A DNA stretch of 64,000 nt from AV40 sp963817335 (GTDB lineage Bacteria > Verrucomicrobiota > Verrucomicrobiia > Chthoniobacterales > UBA10450), in assembly GCA_963817335.1 (NCBI GenBank), contig CAWFNX010000004.1:124001-188000 (forward strand), read 5' to 3'. Each line of letters opens with the position of its first letter. Positions within the stretch are counted from its first letter, which is position 1. The translations under genes were made by a program, and so were the position numbers. The notes under the pieces are model-generated. The model was not told the origin of the DNA, searched no databases, and worked only from the letters and a program-made list of their open reading frames with translations. Of the stretch, positions 16,189 through 24,735 are shown one piece after another.

Positions 16189-19100
16189 ATGCCGGAGCTC
16201 AGCAAAAAAGATAAACTGCGTCTGCTCACGTTGATGTTGGAGAGCCGGCACGCCGATTTGCGCGAGCAAAGTCTGAATCGACAGGGCAAAGGCCATTTTC
16301 ACACGCCGGGAATGGGTCATGAAGCGCTCGCCGCAATCTCGATTCAAATGGATCCGGATGATTACATTGTTCCTTTCTATCGTGACCGCGGCCTGGTCCT
16401 CGGGCGCGGAATGACCACTCGCCAGCTCGGTCTGGAATATTTCGCCAAGCGCAATACCGGTAGCGGCGGACGAATGATGGCGTCGCATTACAGCGATACC
16501 GATCTTCACATTTGGAGTGTGCCGACACCCACCGGCTCGCAACTCTTGCCGGCATGCGGAATTGCCTGGGGCCTCAAACTCGACGGCAAGAAGAATGTTG
16601 TTATTACGACGGTTGGCGATGCTGCCACGCGACAAGGCGATTTTTTCGAAGCGGTTTGTTTCGCTAAAGAAAGAAAGCTGCCGGTTCTGTTCATTGTCGA
16701 AGACAACGGTTACGGCATCAGTAGTCCGACCCGGAAAATTAATCCCCTCGCGCTCGGCGTTCTTGAGCCAGACGAATGGCAACAACTCGCCGGCGAAGAT
16801 GTCCAGGGAATTTACGATGCGGCAGCCGTGGCAATGGAAAAAATGCGCGCCGGCGGCGGGCCGCATTCCTGGTGGGTAAAAATGGAACGGCTCTCCAGCC
16901 ACACCAGTTCCGACGATCAGAAGCTTTATCGCAGCGCCGAGGAACTGGCCGAATCCCAAAAGCGCGATCCGCTAAAGTGTTGGAAAGAAAAATTAATTGG
17001 CGAAGGTTTGCTCACTGCTGACGAGTTCGCCAAGATCGACAACGAAATTAAAGAGCGGGTCCGTAGCGAGTTCACCGAAGCCGAAAAAGCGGAAGATCCG
17101 TCGCCTAACGAGCTCACCACGAATGTGACCGGCGCGATGCCGAAGATCGATAAAGAAGTCCTGCCGCCGGGCAAATATCGAATTGGCGACACCGTGAACC
17201 AAACGTTGCGCCTTGGACTCAAAGAAGATTCGCGACGGGTGATTTTCGGCGAGGACGTCGAAGATCCGAAGGGCGGCGTGTTTCGATTGACTCAAAAACT
17301 TTCCACCGAGTTTCCTAAACAGGTTTTCAATTCGCCCCTGGCTGAATCGACCATCCTCGGCGTCGCTTGCGGCCTCGCTGCTTATGGATGGCGTCCGGTC
17401 TTCGAATTGCAGTTCATCGATTTTATTTATCCGGGATTCAATCAGCTGGTGACGAACATTTCGAATTTGCGGTGGCGCACATTCGGAAATTGGAAATGTC
17501 CGGCCGTGATCTATGCGCCGTACGGGGCTTATCTGCCGGGCGGAAGTTTGTGGCACAGTCAGGCTAACGAATCTGCCCTCGCACATTATCCGGGACTGAC
17601 AGTCATCATTCCAAGCACGCCGGAAGACGCCGCCGGTTTGCTCTGGACTGCGATGCATGCCGAGGACCCGGTTCTCTTCCTGATCCCGAAACACATGTTC
17701 TGGGCCGAGCGCGAATCAAAAGAACCGGTGCGCGCCATTCCGTTCGGTCAGGCCCGCAAATTCCGGGACGGCTCCGACGTCACCCTAGTCGCGTGGGGTA
17801 ACACCGTTGAAAAATCGCTCGAAGCGCTCGCGAAGATCGACAACGAAGTCAGCGTCGAGCTTTTCGATCTGCGTTCGATTGTTCCCTGGGACAAGGAAGC
17901 GATCTCTGCGTCGGTCCACAAGACGGGACGCCTTATCGTTGTGCAGGAAGACACTGAAAATTGCAGCGTCGGTCAGATGATCATTACTCACATCGCTTCG
18001 CAGCCGGATCTTTGGAGCGAGATGGTCAGTCCGCCGGTTCTCGTCAGCAAGACGAACGTGATGATTGGTTACAATCCGATTTACGAATACGCCGCGCTTC
18101 CGGATGTCGAACGCATTGTCGCCGCGATTAAAAAGTCAGCAGCGACTCGACAACAGCGCGAAGACGTTGTAGCGGCGTTTGTGTCAAACGCCGAGCCAAA
18201 TAAACAGGCGCTTGGCACAAGCGCCTCTACAACTCCGAATACCGGAAACTTCCAACCGATCCTGGTTCCCATCATGGGAGAAGGCATTCGTAACGCCAAG
18301 ATTGTTTCCCTCTTAAAAAATCCCGGCGACCCAATCGCGCTCGATGACGAACTTTGCGAAGTCGAAACCGACAAGGCGGTTTATCCGATCCAATCGTCAT
18401 TCGCCGGAAAAATGGGCGAATGGAAAACGAAAGTTGGCGACATGGTCGATATCGGACAGGAGCTGGGAACCATCGTCACAAGTGAAGCCATCGGTCCGCG
18501 GGGAATTGTGGAGGCGGCTGTCCCCAGCCGCAAAGAAGTTGAACCCGCGCGTGAGGACACGCGCCACTACAACAAATCCATAGAGCCCGCGCTGTCGCCC
18601 ACCATCACCCGCAAACTTTCACGGGTTATTCCGGCCAATCTGCAAATGGACGCGCGGTGGGATTCGTTGCGCAAAGCGCGCGATGCGGCGAAAAAGAAAA
18701 ACGGCAAGAGCGCCCCCTCCCCTTCGGTCATGATCGCATGGGCGGTGGTGCGCGCGATGGAGAAACACCCTCCATTTCGGCGCTTGATTCTCGAGGACGA
18801 AAGCATCGTTGAGAACGAAAACTTTGATCTCGGAATGGCCGTCGCGCTTGAAAACGATCGGCTCGCCACCGCAGTGATTGTCGATGCCAACACGAAAAGT
18901 TGGCCGGACTTCGTGAAGATTTACGACGAGACGGTGAAGGAAACGCGCAAAGGCCGGGTTGACGCGATGAACGCGCCGGTCGTGATCACGAGTCTCGGCG
19001 CATTTGGCGTGAAAGTGGGCGCGCCCATCGTTGTTCCGCCGTCCGTCGGAACATTGTTCGTTGGCACGGCGCATCAGGAAATCATTCCCAACGGCAAGAA

Positions 19101-19245
19101 GAACGAAACCGCCGAAGTGATCACGCTTTCGCTAACGTTCGATCATCGCGTGGTGAATGGCGCCGGCGCGGCGTCCTTCGTTCGCGACATCAAAGAACAG
19201 ATTGAGCACTTCAAGATCCCGACCGAACACGCCGCCGCCCATTGA
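16189..19245 (+). CDS. E1alpha-E1beta-lipoyl-E2 fusion of a 2-oxoacid dehydrogenase
   Basis: A 1018-residue protein joining three subunits that are usually separate. Residues about 1-310 are E1alpha (TPP motif GDAATRQGD at 143 to EDNGYG at 171-176, Gly of GDG replaced by Ala). About 330-650 are E1beta (FGEDVEDPKGGVF; SPLAESTILGVACGLA). About 690-770 are a lipoyl domain with lysine 729 in EVETDKAVYP. About 800-1018 are the E2 acyltransferase core with catalytic His986. The fusion resembles branched-chain 2-oxoacid E1 fusions, so 2-oxoisovalerate is a likely substrate (inference). No E3-binding peripheral domain is visible, and HxxxDG reads HRVVNG (Asn990). Both linkers are encoded by REP pairs. 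Confidence 0.9.
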   Translation: MPELSKKDKLRLLTLMLESRHADLREQSLNRQGKGHFHTPGMGHEALAAISIQMDPDDYIVPFYRDRGLVLGRGMTTRQLGLEYFAKRNTGSGGRMMASHYSDTDLHIWSVPTPTGSQLLPACGIAWGLKLDGKKNVVITTVGDAATRQGDFFEAVCFAKERKLPVLFIVEDNGYGISSPTRKINPLALGVLEPDEWQQLAGEDVQGIYDAAAVAMEKMRAGGGPHSWWVKMERLSSHTSSDDQKLYRSAEELAESQKRDPLKCWKEKLIGEGLLTADEFAKIDNEIKERVRSEFTEAEKAEDPSPNELTTNVTGAMPKIDKEVLPPGKYRIGDTVNQTLRLGLKEDSRRVIFGEDVEDPKGGVFRLTQKLSTEFPKQVFNSPLAESTILGVACGLAAYGWRPVFELQFIDFIYPGFNQLVTNISNLRWRTFGNWKCPAVIYAPYGAYLPGGSLWHSQANESALAHYPGLTVIIPSTPEDAAGLLWTAMHAEDPVLFLIPKHMFWAERESKEPVRAIPFGQARKFRDGSDVTLVAWGNTVEKSLEALAKIDNEVSVELFDLRSIVPWDKEAISASVHKTGRLIVVQEDTENCSVGQMIITHIASQPDLWSEMVSPPVLVSKTNVMIGYNPIYEYAALPDVERIVAAIKKSAATRQQREDVVAAFVSNAEPNKQALGTSASTTPNTGNFQPILVPIMGEGIRNAKIVSLLKNPGDPIALDDELCEVETDKAVYPIQSSFAGKMGEWKTKVGDMVDIGQELGTIVTSEAIGPRGIVEAAVPSRKEVEPAREDTRHYNKSIEPALSPTITRKLSRVIPANLQMDARWDSLRKARDAAKKKNGKSAPSPSVMIAWAVVRAMEKHPPFRRLILEDESIVENENFDLGMAVALENDRLATAVIVDANTKSWPDFVKIYDETVKETRKGRVDAMNAPVVITSLGAFGVKVGAPIVVPPSVGTLFVGTAHQEIIPNGKKNETAEVITLSLTFDHRVVNGAGAASFVRDIKEQIEHFKIPTEHAAAH
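18166..18233 (+). repeat. REP pair inside coding sequence, linker 1
   Basis: 68 bp beginning GTTGTAG and ending CTACAAC with two internal palindromes (GGCGTTTGTGTCAAACGCC and AGGCGCTTGGCACAAGCGCC). The right palindrome, reversed, matches the transposase-flanking copies at 21582 and 22109 except for two bases. It encodes residues about 660-682, the linker between E1beta and the lipoyl domain. Confidence 0.88.
18505..18573 (+). repeat. REP pair inside coding sequence, linker 2
   Basis: 69 bp with the same design: ATTGTGG, palindrome GGCGGCTGTCCCCAGCCGC, spacer, palindrome CGCGCGTGAGGACACGCGC, then CACTACAAC. It encodes residues about 773-795, the linker between the lipoyl domain and the E2 core. 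The reading frame stays open through it. Confidence 0.85.
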
Positions 19246-19292
19246 GCGTTGACGGATTGACTAACGAGCGGCGCAGAGTTGTAATCGCGCGC

Positions 19293-19976
19293 ATGAAATG
19301 GCTCATCGCGCTGTCGGCGCTGTTGTTCACGTGGTCGTTCGCATTTTCACAGGAACAAAGCGATCCGCGATTCGAAAAGCTGATGGAACAGTCGCGAAAG
19401 GTTTACGAAAACAATCACATGGTGGTCGATCTTCGTTTATCAACTTACGACGATTCCATTCCGCCGGCGGAATGCCACTACGATCGTTATCCCGGGAAGG
19501 TAGAACGCATTAAATTGCCCAAGGGCGGCACGTTTGCCCGGAAGCAGGGCGGAAAATGGGTCCAATCGGAAGACTGGGGCGAAACCGGAAAACCGGTAAA
19601 GGGCGACCGCGTGAACATGCTGAACGTGTTCGCTTCATACGTGGATATCCCGCTCAAGAGCAGAGGTGAAAGCCATGACAAAACTCAGGGCGCAACTGTG
19701 GTCAGGCTCGAAGATCAACACCCTACCGACGAAGGCGACGAGGAACTCGTTTTCGAAATGGGTCGTGAGCGCCAAACCAACGCGAATTATCCGACTTACA
19801 CCTTCTTGCGTTACAAGAATGCCCAGCCGGATGATGCGGTCCTTTATAAATTTTCCGGACCGATTTATTCCGGAGACGGGAAGAGAGTCCAGTTCGACGC
19901 CCGCTACGGTTATCTCGTGGCTGTGCAAATGAAAGTTGTGACTCCAACCGCGTCGCCGAGTTCAAGTCGCCCGTAG
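19293..19976 (+). CDS. Secreted hypothetical protein, 227 aa
   Basis: From ATG 19293 (MKWLIALSALLFTWSFAFSQ) the protein has a signal peptide, then DPRFEKLMEQSRKVYENN and a mostly beta-type body with many acidic and basic residues, ending in a Ser/Pro tail. No named domain. It follows the dehydrogenase fusion by 47 bp and may share its transcript. The frame opens at 19242 but the later ATG gives the proper signal peptide. Confidence 0.75.
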   Translation: MKWLIALSALLFTWSFAFSQEQSDPRFEKLMEQSRKVYENNHMVVDLRLSTYDDSIPPAECHYDRYPGKVERIKLPKGGTFARKQGGKWVQSEDWGETGKPVKGDRVNMLNVFASYVDIPLKSRGESHDKTQGATVVRLEDQHPTDEGDEELVFEMGRERQTNANYPTYTFLRYKNAQPDDAVLYKFSGPIYSGDGKRVQFDARYGYLVAVQMKVVTPTASPSSSRP

Positions 19977-20323
19977 TCATGCGATGTCTTCTGACTGAGC
20001 GCCGTAGGCGCGAAACGTCTATAGCCAGACGGGAAATTTTCGACCTAAGCTCCGTAGGAGCGACATGGAATTACCTCGCATTATGCCGCGCCTAGCGGCG
20101 CTTGCGAACAGCCCACTGTTTATTTCCGCGTTCACGTTTTCTCTGAGAAAAAAGCGGCGGCGGTCAGCGTCGTTGTCGGAACAAAAGCTTCGACGGAAAA
20201 CGGAAAAGCGGCCTATTCCTGGTGAGCGGCCACGTGTTTGTAGCGCGTCTGTGTCAGACGCGGTGCCGTCTCGTAGAGACGGCCTACAATCACGCCTGCG
20301 CGGACGATAAATTCAGCCGCTCC
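19977..20323. repeat. Repeat-rich intergenic region
   Basis: Holds GCGCCGTAGGCGC-type and GCTCCGTAGGAGC-type palindromes (19995-20070), and a 52-bp REP-like pair TTGTAG...CTACAA at 20238-20289 made of CGTCTGTGTCAGACG and GCCGTCTCGTAGAGACGGC. No gene seen. Confidence 0.7.
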
Positions 20324-21526
20324 TCAGGCCTTCAGCAACGTTTGGTAAAGCGCTTTGGTTTTTCGCGCGATCTTAGCCCAGCTAAAAAATTCTTCAGCGC
20401 GTTTGCGCCCGGCCTTTCCGAATCTGTCGCGTAACCCGCGATCCTTCATTAGCTCGTTTATGCGTGCGGCGAGGTCGCGCGAGAATTTCTCCGGATTCGC
20501 CAGCTTGAAAGTTCCTTCGATAAAATCGACTGGAACCAGAAATCCGGTCTCTCCATCGACTACGACTTCTTTGATTCCGCCAACGGCGCTCGCGACGACC
20601 GCCGTTTCACACGCCATCGCTTCCAGATTGATGATGCCAAACGGCTCGTAGATCGACGGGCAACAAAACACCGCCGCCTGCGAGTAAAGTTCGACCACTG
20701 CCGGTCGATCGAGCATCTCTGCGATCCAGAAAATGCCGTTGCGCGTTTTTTGGGCGACCGCGATGGCTTCCTTCATCTCCTCGCCGATTTCCGGCGTGTC
20801 CGGAGCTCCGGCGCAGAGCACGATTTGAAAAGCTGGATCCATGAATTGGATCGCGCGAACAAGATGAATGATTCCTTTCTGTCGGGTGATCCGGCCGACA
20901 AAGAGCACGAACGGTTTTTGGGGATCAATTCCGTGACGGGCTAAAGCATCCGTTGCTTTTTCTTTCCGGTATTCGTCCAGATCGATGCCGTTATGAATCA
21001 CGTGAACGCGCTTGGGATCGACCTGGAAGAGACGCTCAATGTCGGCCTTGGTCTCGTTGGAGACCGCGATGACGGCGTCGGCCATTTCGAGGGCGGTTTT
21101 TTCGACCCAAAGTGAGAAATCGTAGGCGCCGGCGAGTTGCTCGCGCTTCCACGGACGCAATGGTTCGAGCGAGTGAGTGGTGATGACAAGCGGAATGCCA
21201 TAATTTTTCTTCGCCAGAATTCCGCCGAAGTGACTGTACCAGGTGTGACAATGAACCAGGTCAGCGTCGATATTCGTGGTGTTGAAATCCACGCAGCGGC
21301 GGACCGCGCCGAAAGCTGACTTCAATGGTTCGGGACAAGTAAATGAGCCGGTCTCCAGCTCGTAGCCTTTCACTTTTAGCCGGCCCTTCTGAAAATCCTG
21401 GTCGCCAAAGCAACGAACATCGACGTCGATGGTTTTGGCCAGCTCGACAGAGAGATAACCCACATGGACCCCTGCTCCGCCGTAAATGTGCGGCGGATAC
21501 TCGTTGGTTAGGAAACAAACCTTCAC
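20324..21526 (-). CDS. glgA: Glycogen synthase-type glycosyltransferase (GT4/GT5)
   Basis: A 400-residue glycosyltransferase of the GT-B fold. It opens with CFLTNEYPPHIYGGAGVHVG, the donor-loop signature of short glycogen synthases, continues with THSLEPLRPWKREQLAG and NGIDLDEY, and closes with the nucleotide-sugar motif SIYEPFGIINLEAMA around residues 305-320. It most resembles the GlgA/GlgM subgroup of about 400 residues that makes glycogen or maltose-1-phosphate; the exact donor (ADP- or UDP-glucose) cannot be read. No other glycogen gene is adjacent. Confidence 0.85.
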   Translation of the reverse strand: MKVCFLTNEYPPHIYGGAGVHVGYLSVELAKTIDVDVRCFGDQDFQKGRLKVKGYELETGSFTCPEPLKSAFGAVRRCVDFNTTNIDADLVHCHTWYSHFGGILAKKNYGIPLVITTHSLEPLRPWKREQLAGAYDFSLWVEKTALEMADAVIAVSNETKADIERLFQVDPKRVHVIHNGIDLDEYRKEKATDALARHGIDPQKPFVLFVGRITRQKGIIHLVRAIQFMDPAFQIVLCAGAPDTPEIGEEMKEAIAVAQKTRNGIFWIAEMLDRPAVVELYSQAAVFCCPSIYEPFGIINLEAMACETAVVASAVGGIKEVVVDGETGFLVPVDFIEGTFKLANPEKFSRDLAARINELMKDRGLRDRFGKAGRKRAEEFFSWAKIARKTKALYQTLLKA

Positions 21527-21581
21527 ACTTCTTTACTAATGGTGCGAGGAAGCCTCAGCAAGCCGTCTTGCGGTCGTCGAC

Positions 21582-21650
21582 GTTGTAGAGGCGCTTGTCT
21601 CAAGCGCCTGTTTAATTAGTTCGGTGCTTGAGAACAAGCACCGCTACAAC
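21582..21650 (+). repeat. REP pair, left of the transposase
   Basis: 69 bp from GTTGTAG to CTACAAC with palindromes AGGCGCTTGTCTCAAGCGCCT and GCTTGAGAACAAGC. The transposase stop codon (TAG) lies in its last bases. Confidence 0.9.
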
Positions 21651-22093
21651 GATTCGATCGTTTCGATATCGCCTTGCCACGGCCAATCGTCTGGGTTGCC
21701 AACCAAGCCCGCCCCGACTGGGTTTTGGTAAACGTATTCCCATTTTTCGCTGTGGCTTTCATCGTGGCGAATCAAATGGTCGAAAAATCCCTTCTGCCAA
21801 TGGGGCCGCGGGACAGAAATTGCGGTCGATAATGTTCTCTTGAGAGCGCGGACCCATTGATCAAGGACGAACTCGTAATTACCAGCGACAAACAGATGAA
21901 TGTGATCTGGCATGATGACGTAACGACCAACGACGATTCCGTATGCTAAAGCAGCGCTAGCGAAATTCACAAAGCAACAATGAACATGTTTATTCGCCAA
22001 TAGGTTGCGTCGTTGGTGTGTGTTGAACGTAACGAAGTACAGCGGCGGATCGTATTTTTGAAATGGCTCCAGTCGTGGGGGACGATTGGGCAT
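21644..22093 (-). CDS. REP-associated tyrosine transposase (RAYT, IS200-like)
   Basis: A 149-residue Y1-HUH protein of the REP-associated class. The HUH motif is MPDHIHLF (residues about 60-67) and the catalytic tyrosine lies in EYVYQNPV, with WQKGFFDHLIR between. These proteins cut and rejoin single-stranded REP DNA and spread REP elements while staying single-copy themselves. The gene sits between two directly repeated REP pairs (21582-21650 and 22109-22176) that match its presumed substrate. Confidence 0.92.
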   Translation of the reverse strand: MPNRPPRLEPFQKYDPPLYFVTFNTHQRRNLLANKHVHCCFVNFASAALAYGIVVGRYVIMPDHIHLFVAGNYEFVLDQWVRALKRTLSTAISVPRPHWQKGFFDHLIRHDESHSEKWEYVYQNPVGAGLVGNPDDWPWQGDIETIESL

Positions 22094-22108
22094 GCAGAAG
22101 CAGTTTGA

Positions 22109-22176
22109 GTTGTAGAGGCGCTTGTCTCAAGCGCCTATTTGTTAGTTCGGAGCTTGAGAACAAGCAACGCTACAAC
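22109..22176 (+). repeat. REP pair, right of the transposase
   Basis: 68 bp, same orientation as the left copy and nearly identical. It begins 15 bp upstream of the transposase ATG, so it may also hold the promoter or act in autoregulation. Confidence 0.9.
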
Positions 22177-22259
22177 TATTTCCCTGCGCGCACCGGCAAG
22201 GCCGGTACTTGCGCTCTATGTCGAATGCCGAATGCAAAACCCAACCGCCGATCGAGCGA

Positions 22260-22685
22260 CTAATTCTTCACCTTCAGCAGCAGCACCGGCATATCCACTT
22301 CGTGACGCACTTTGTCCGCAGTCGCTCCGTGCAGAATATCTCCAATGAGACGGTGGCCATGCGTCGTCATCGCGATGAGATCGACCTGTCTCTCCCGTGC
22401 CAGTTTGATGATTTCTTCGGACGGCTGGCCGAGGGCGAGAACGGCATCGCACGAGAAACCTCCCTCGGTCAGCTCCTTGGTGCGCTTCTCGAGGTAGGCG
22501 CGGTCCTGTTTCATTTCTTCGCTCTCGGCCAGCTTTAGCTGATTGAAATTCCGCGCGACCCATCCATCAGAGACATGGACGAGAAGCAACTTCCCGCCCG
22601 TCATTCGGGCAAGTGGCTTGATATGGGCCAGAATTGTTTCATCAGCGGGTGTGTTCTCCAACGGAATCAGGATGTGGTGGTACAT
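22260..22685 (-). CDS. Universal stress protein (UspA family)
   Basis: A 141-residue UspA-fold protein. The N-terminus YHHILIPLENTPADE and the C-terminal ATP-binding loop TTHGHRLIGDILHGATADKVRHEVDMPVLL follow the family (G-x2-G-x9-G-S/T pattern, here with GATA). It begins 12 bp after the end of mntH, so it is probably cotranscribed with the manganese transporter, a frequent pairing. Confidence 0.9.
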   Translation of the reverse strand: MYHHILIPLENTPADETILAHIKPLARMTGGKLLLVHVSDGWVARNFNQLKLAESEEMKQDRAYLEKRTKELTEGGFSCDAVLALGQPSEEIIKLARERQVDLIAMTTHGHRLIGDILHGATADKVRHEVDMPVLLLKVKN

Positions 22686-22697
22686 GGCGGCGTGGGA

Positions 22698-24101
22698 CTA
22701 CGCAGAGAACGGCAGATGCAGAAACCGGTAGAACTCTTTGAGCATGGCGTCGGGCATGAATGTGTCGAAGAGCAGCTTCACGTTCAGCAAGATAATGATC
22801 ATCGCAGTGGCCCAGCCAAGAATTTTCAGCCAAAGTTTGTTGGCGAATTCACCCATTTTCGCTTTTTCATCCGTGAACCGCAGCAAAGGCCAGACGGCAA
22901 AGCCGAGTTGCATCGACAACACAACCTGGCTGGCAATAAGCAATTGCGTCGTCTTGCCTTCACCAAAAATCCCGATGACCAGAACTGCCGGGACAATCGC
23001 GATGGCGCGCGTGATAAGCCGGCGTAGCCATGGCGTAATCCGAATATTAAGGAAACCTTCCATTACAACCTGGCCGGCCAGCGTTCCGGTAAGAGTTGAG
23101 TTCTGGCCGGACGCGAGAAGAGCGACGGCAAAGAGCACGCTGGCGAAACTGACGCCGAGGAGCGGGCTGAGCAACTTGTAGGCGTCCTGAATCTCCGCCA
23201 CGTCCTGATGTCCGGACCAGTGAAAGGCTGCCGCCGCGAGAATGAGGATGGCTGCATTGATGAAAAGGGCGAACATCAGCGCACCGCTAGAGTCAATCGT
23301 TGCGAATTTGATGGCCTCGCGTTTGCCTTCCGGTGTTTGCTCGAATTTTCTCGTCTGCACGATCGACGAGTGCAGATAAAGATTATGCGGCATTACCGTT
23401 GCGCCGATGATGCCAATGCTGACATAAAGCATCTGCTGATTCATCACGATGTGGGAACCGGGCACAAAACCAGACAAAACCCCCATGAGGTTGGGTTTGG
23501 AAAGAATTAGTTCGGCACCAAAACAAGTGGCGATCGTCGCGATTAGCGTGATAACGAGCGCTTCAATGTAACGAAAACCTTTTTGCTGGAGGTAAAGAAC
23601 CGCGAGCACATCGAGCGCGGTAATACAACAACCCCAAACTAGCGGAATGCCGAAAAGAAGTTGCAACGCGATGGCGGAGCCGACCACCTCGGCCAGATCG
23701 CACGCGGAGATTGCAATTTCGCAAAGAATCCAAAGAAGGAAAACCGTCGGCGTTGAATAGTGATCGCGGCATGCCTGGGCAAGGTCGCGTCCGGTGGCAA
23801 CACCGAGTTTGATGCACAAGTGCTGCAACAGGATCGCCATGAAGTTGGAGAGCATCACGACAAACAGCAGTGCGTAACCAAACTTGGCGCCGCCCGCCAA
23901 ATCGGTCGCCCAATTGCCCGGATCCATGTAACCGACCGCGACCAGAAACCCAGGTCCGGAGAAAGCGAGCAACTTTCTCCAGAAAGACGCCGTTACCGGG
24001 ACGACAATGCTGCGATGAACTTCCGCGAGCGAGACTTGCCCGGGCGGTCGACGCCATCCTAGGTCGGAACGGGCTGTTTCGGTAGGACGAAGCTGATTCA
24101 C
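22698..24101 (-). CDS. mntH: Nramp-family divalent metal (Mn2+/Fe2+) transporter
   Basis: Proton-coupled manganese importer of the inner membrane, 467 residues with about 11 helices. The metal-binding helix 1 motif DPGNWATD is intact, and helix 6 is represented by IIGATVMPHNLYLHSSIVQT with the MPH motif. The start is GTG at 24101. The 22-bp palindrome at 24127-24148 lies 26 bp upstream, and mntR is divergent, so repression by Mn-loaded MntR is very likely. uspA follows. Confidence 0.94.
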   Translation of the reverse strand: MNQLRPTETARSDLGWRRPPGQVSLAEVHRSIVVPVTASFWRKLLAFSGPGFLVAVGYMDPGNWATDLAGGAKFGYALLFVVMLSNFMAILLQHLCIKLGVATGRDLAQACRDHYSTPTVFLLWILCEIAISACDLAEVVGSAIALQLLFGIPLVWGCCITALDVLAVLYLQQKGFRYIEALVITLIATIATCFGAELILSKPNLMGVLSGFVPGSHIVMNQQMLYVSIGIIGATVMPHNLYLHSSIVQTRKFEQTPEGKREAIKFATIDSSGALMFALFINAAILILAAAAFHWSGHQDVAEIQDAYKLLSPLLGVSFASVLFAVALLASGQNSTLTGTLAGQVVMEGFLNIRITPWLRRLITRAIAIVPAVLVIGIFGEGKTTQLLIASQVVLSMQLGFAVWPLLRFTDEKAKMGEFANKLWLKILGWATAMIIILLNVKLLFDTFMPDAMLKEFYRFLHLPFSA

Positions 24102-24126
24102 GATTTTAAGCTGGCCGCGAACTTGC

Positions 24127-24148
24127 TAAATTAGGCTCACCTAATTTA
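24127..24148. promoter_or_regulatory. Palindromic DtxR/MntR-type operator
   Basis: TAAATTAGG - CTCA - CCTAATTTA is a perfect 9-4-9 palindrome between mntH and mntR. The TTAGG/CCTAA halves match the half sites of DtxR/IdeR-family operators. A second, smaller palindrome ACAAT-A-ATTGT lies just to the right (near 24159-24169). Confidence 0.85.
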
Positions 24149-24193
24149 TTTGTCTAACACAATAATTGTCTTACCCAGCAAATTTTTATTTCG

Positions 24194-24221
24194 TTGACTA
24201 CATTCGATCACCCGCTATTCT
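24194..24221 (+). promoter_or_regulatory. Sigma-70-type promoter for mntR, suggests leaderless mRNA
   Basis: TTGACT (24194-24199) and TATTCT (24216-24221) are separated by 16 bp. Transcription would begin about 24228, right at the GTG start (24231), and no Shine-Dalgarno is present. Confidence 0.6.
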
Positions 24222-24230
24222 ACCCACCCA

Positions 24231-24668
24231 GTGCGACGTAAAAAATCTCGCTCCTCTCTGGCCGGTTCGACCGCGGTCGAAGATTATCTCGAGCGCATCC
24301 TCGAGCTCATCGATTCAAAGGGATATGCCCGTGTGGTCGATATCGCTTCGAGTCTCAAGATTTCGCAAGCCAGCGTCACTAACATGGTCCAGCGGCTCGA
24401 CGCCGAGGCGCTTCTCAAATACGAGAAGTATCGCGGCCTTATCCTGACACCCGCCGGCGAAACAGTCGCGCGAAATATTGCCCGCCGACACAAACTGCTC
24501 ACCGATTTTCTTCGACTGCTTGGTCTAAATGAGCGCGTTATCCATCACGACGTCGAAGGAATGGAACACCACATCAGCATGCCCACGCTTCGGGCGATCG
24601 AGGCTTTGACCAGGCAGTTGCGCAGGCGACCGGCGTTACGGGCGCAATTGGAAACGGCAGTCGCCTGA
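24231..24668 (+). CDS. mntR: Manganese-responsive regulator, DtxR/MntR family
   Basis: DNA-binding metalloregulator, 145 residues from GTG 24231. Winged helix at residues about 14-75 (TAVEDYLERILELIDSKG; VVDIASSLKISQASVTNMVQRL) and a metal-binding dimerisation domain (HKLLTDFLRLLG; HHDVEGMEHHIS). The short form without an SH3 domain is the MntR type. Divergent from mntH-uspA and sharing the palindromic operator. Confidence 0.93.
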   Translation: MRRKKSRSSLAGSTAVEDYLERILELIDSKGYARVVDIASSLKISQASVTNMVQRLDAEALLKYEKYRGLILTPAGETVARNIARRHKLLTDFLRLLGLNERVIHHDVEGMEHHISMPTLRAIEALTRQLRRRPALRAQLETAVA

Positions 24669-24671
24669 TCC

Positions 24672-24735
24672 TGTAGTGGCGGTCTGTGACCGCCAGAATT
24701 AAGCCGCTACTACGCTCATAGAGCGCCGCTACAAT
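24672..24735 (+). repeat. REP-like palindromes after mntR
   Basis: GTAGTGGCGGTCTGTGACCGCC followed by GCTACTACGCTCATAGAGCGCCGCTAC. Could terminate mntR; it also encodes the last residues and stop of the minus-strand CPXCG gene. Confidence 0.7.
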
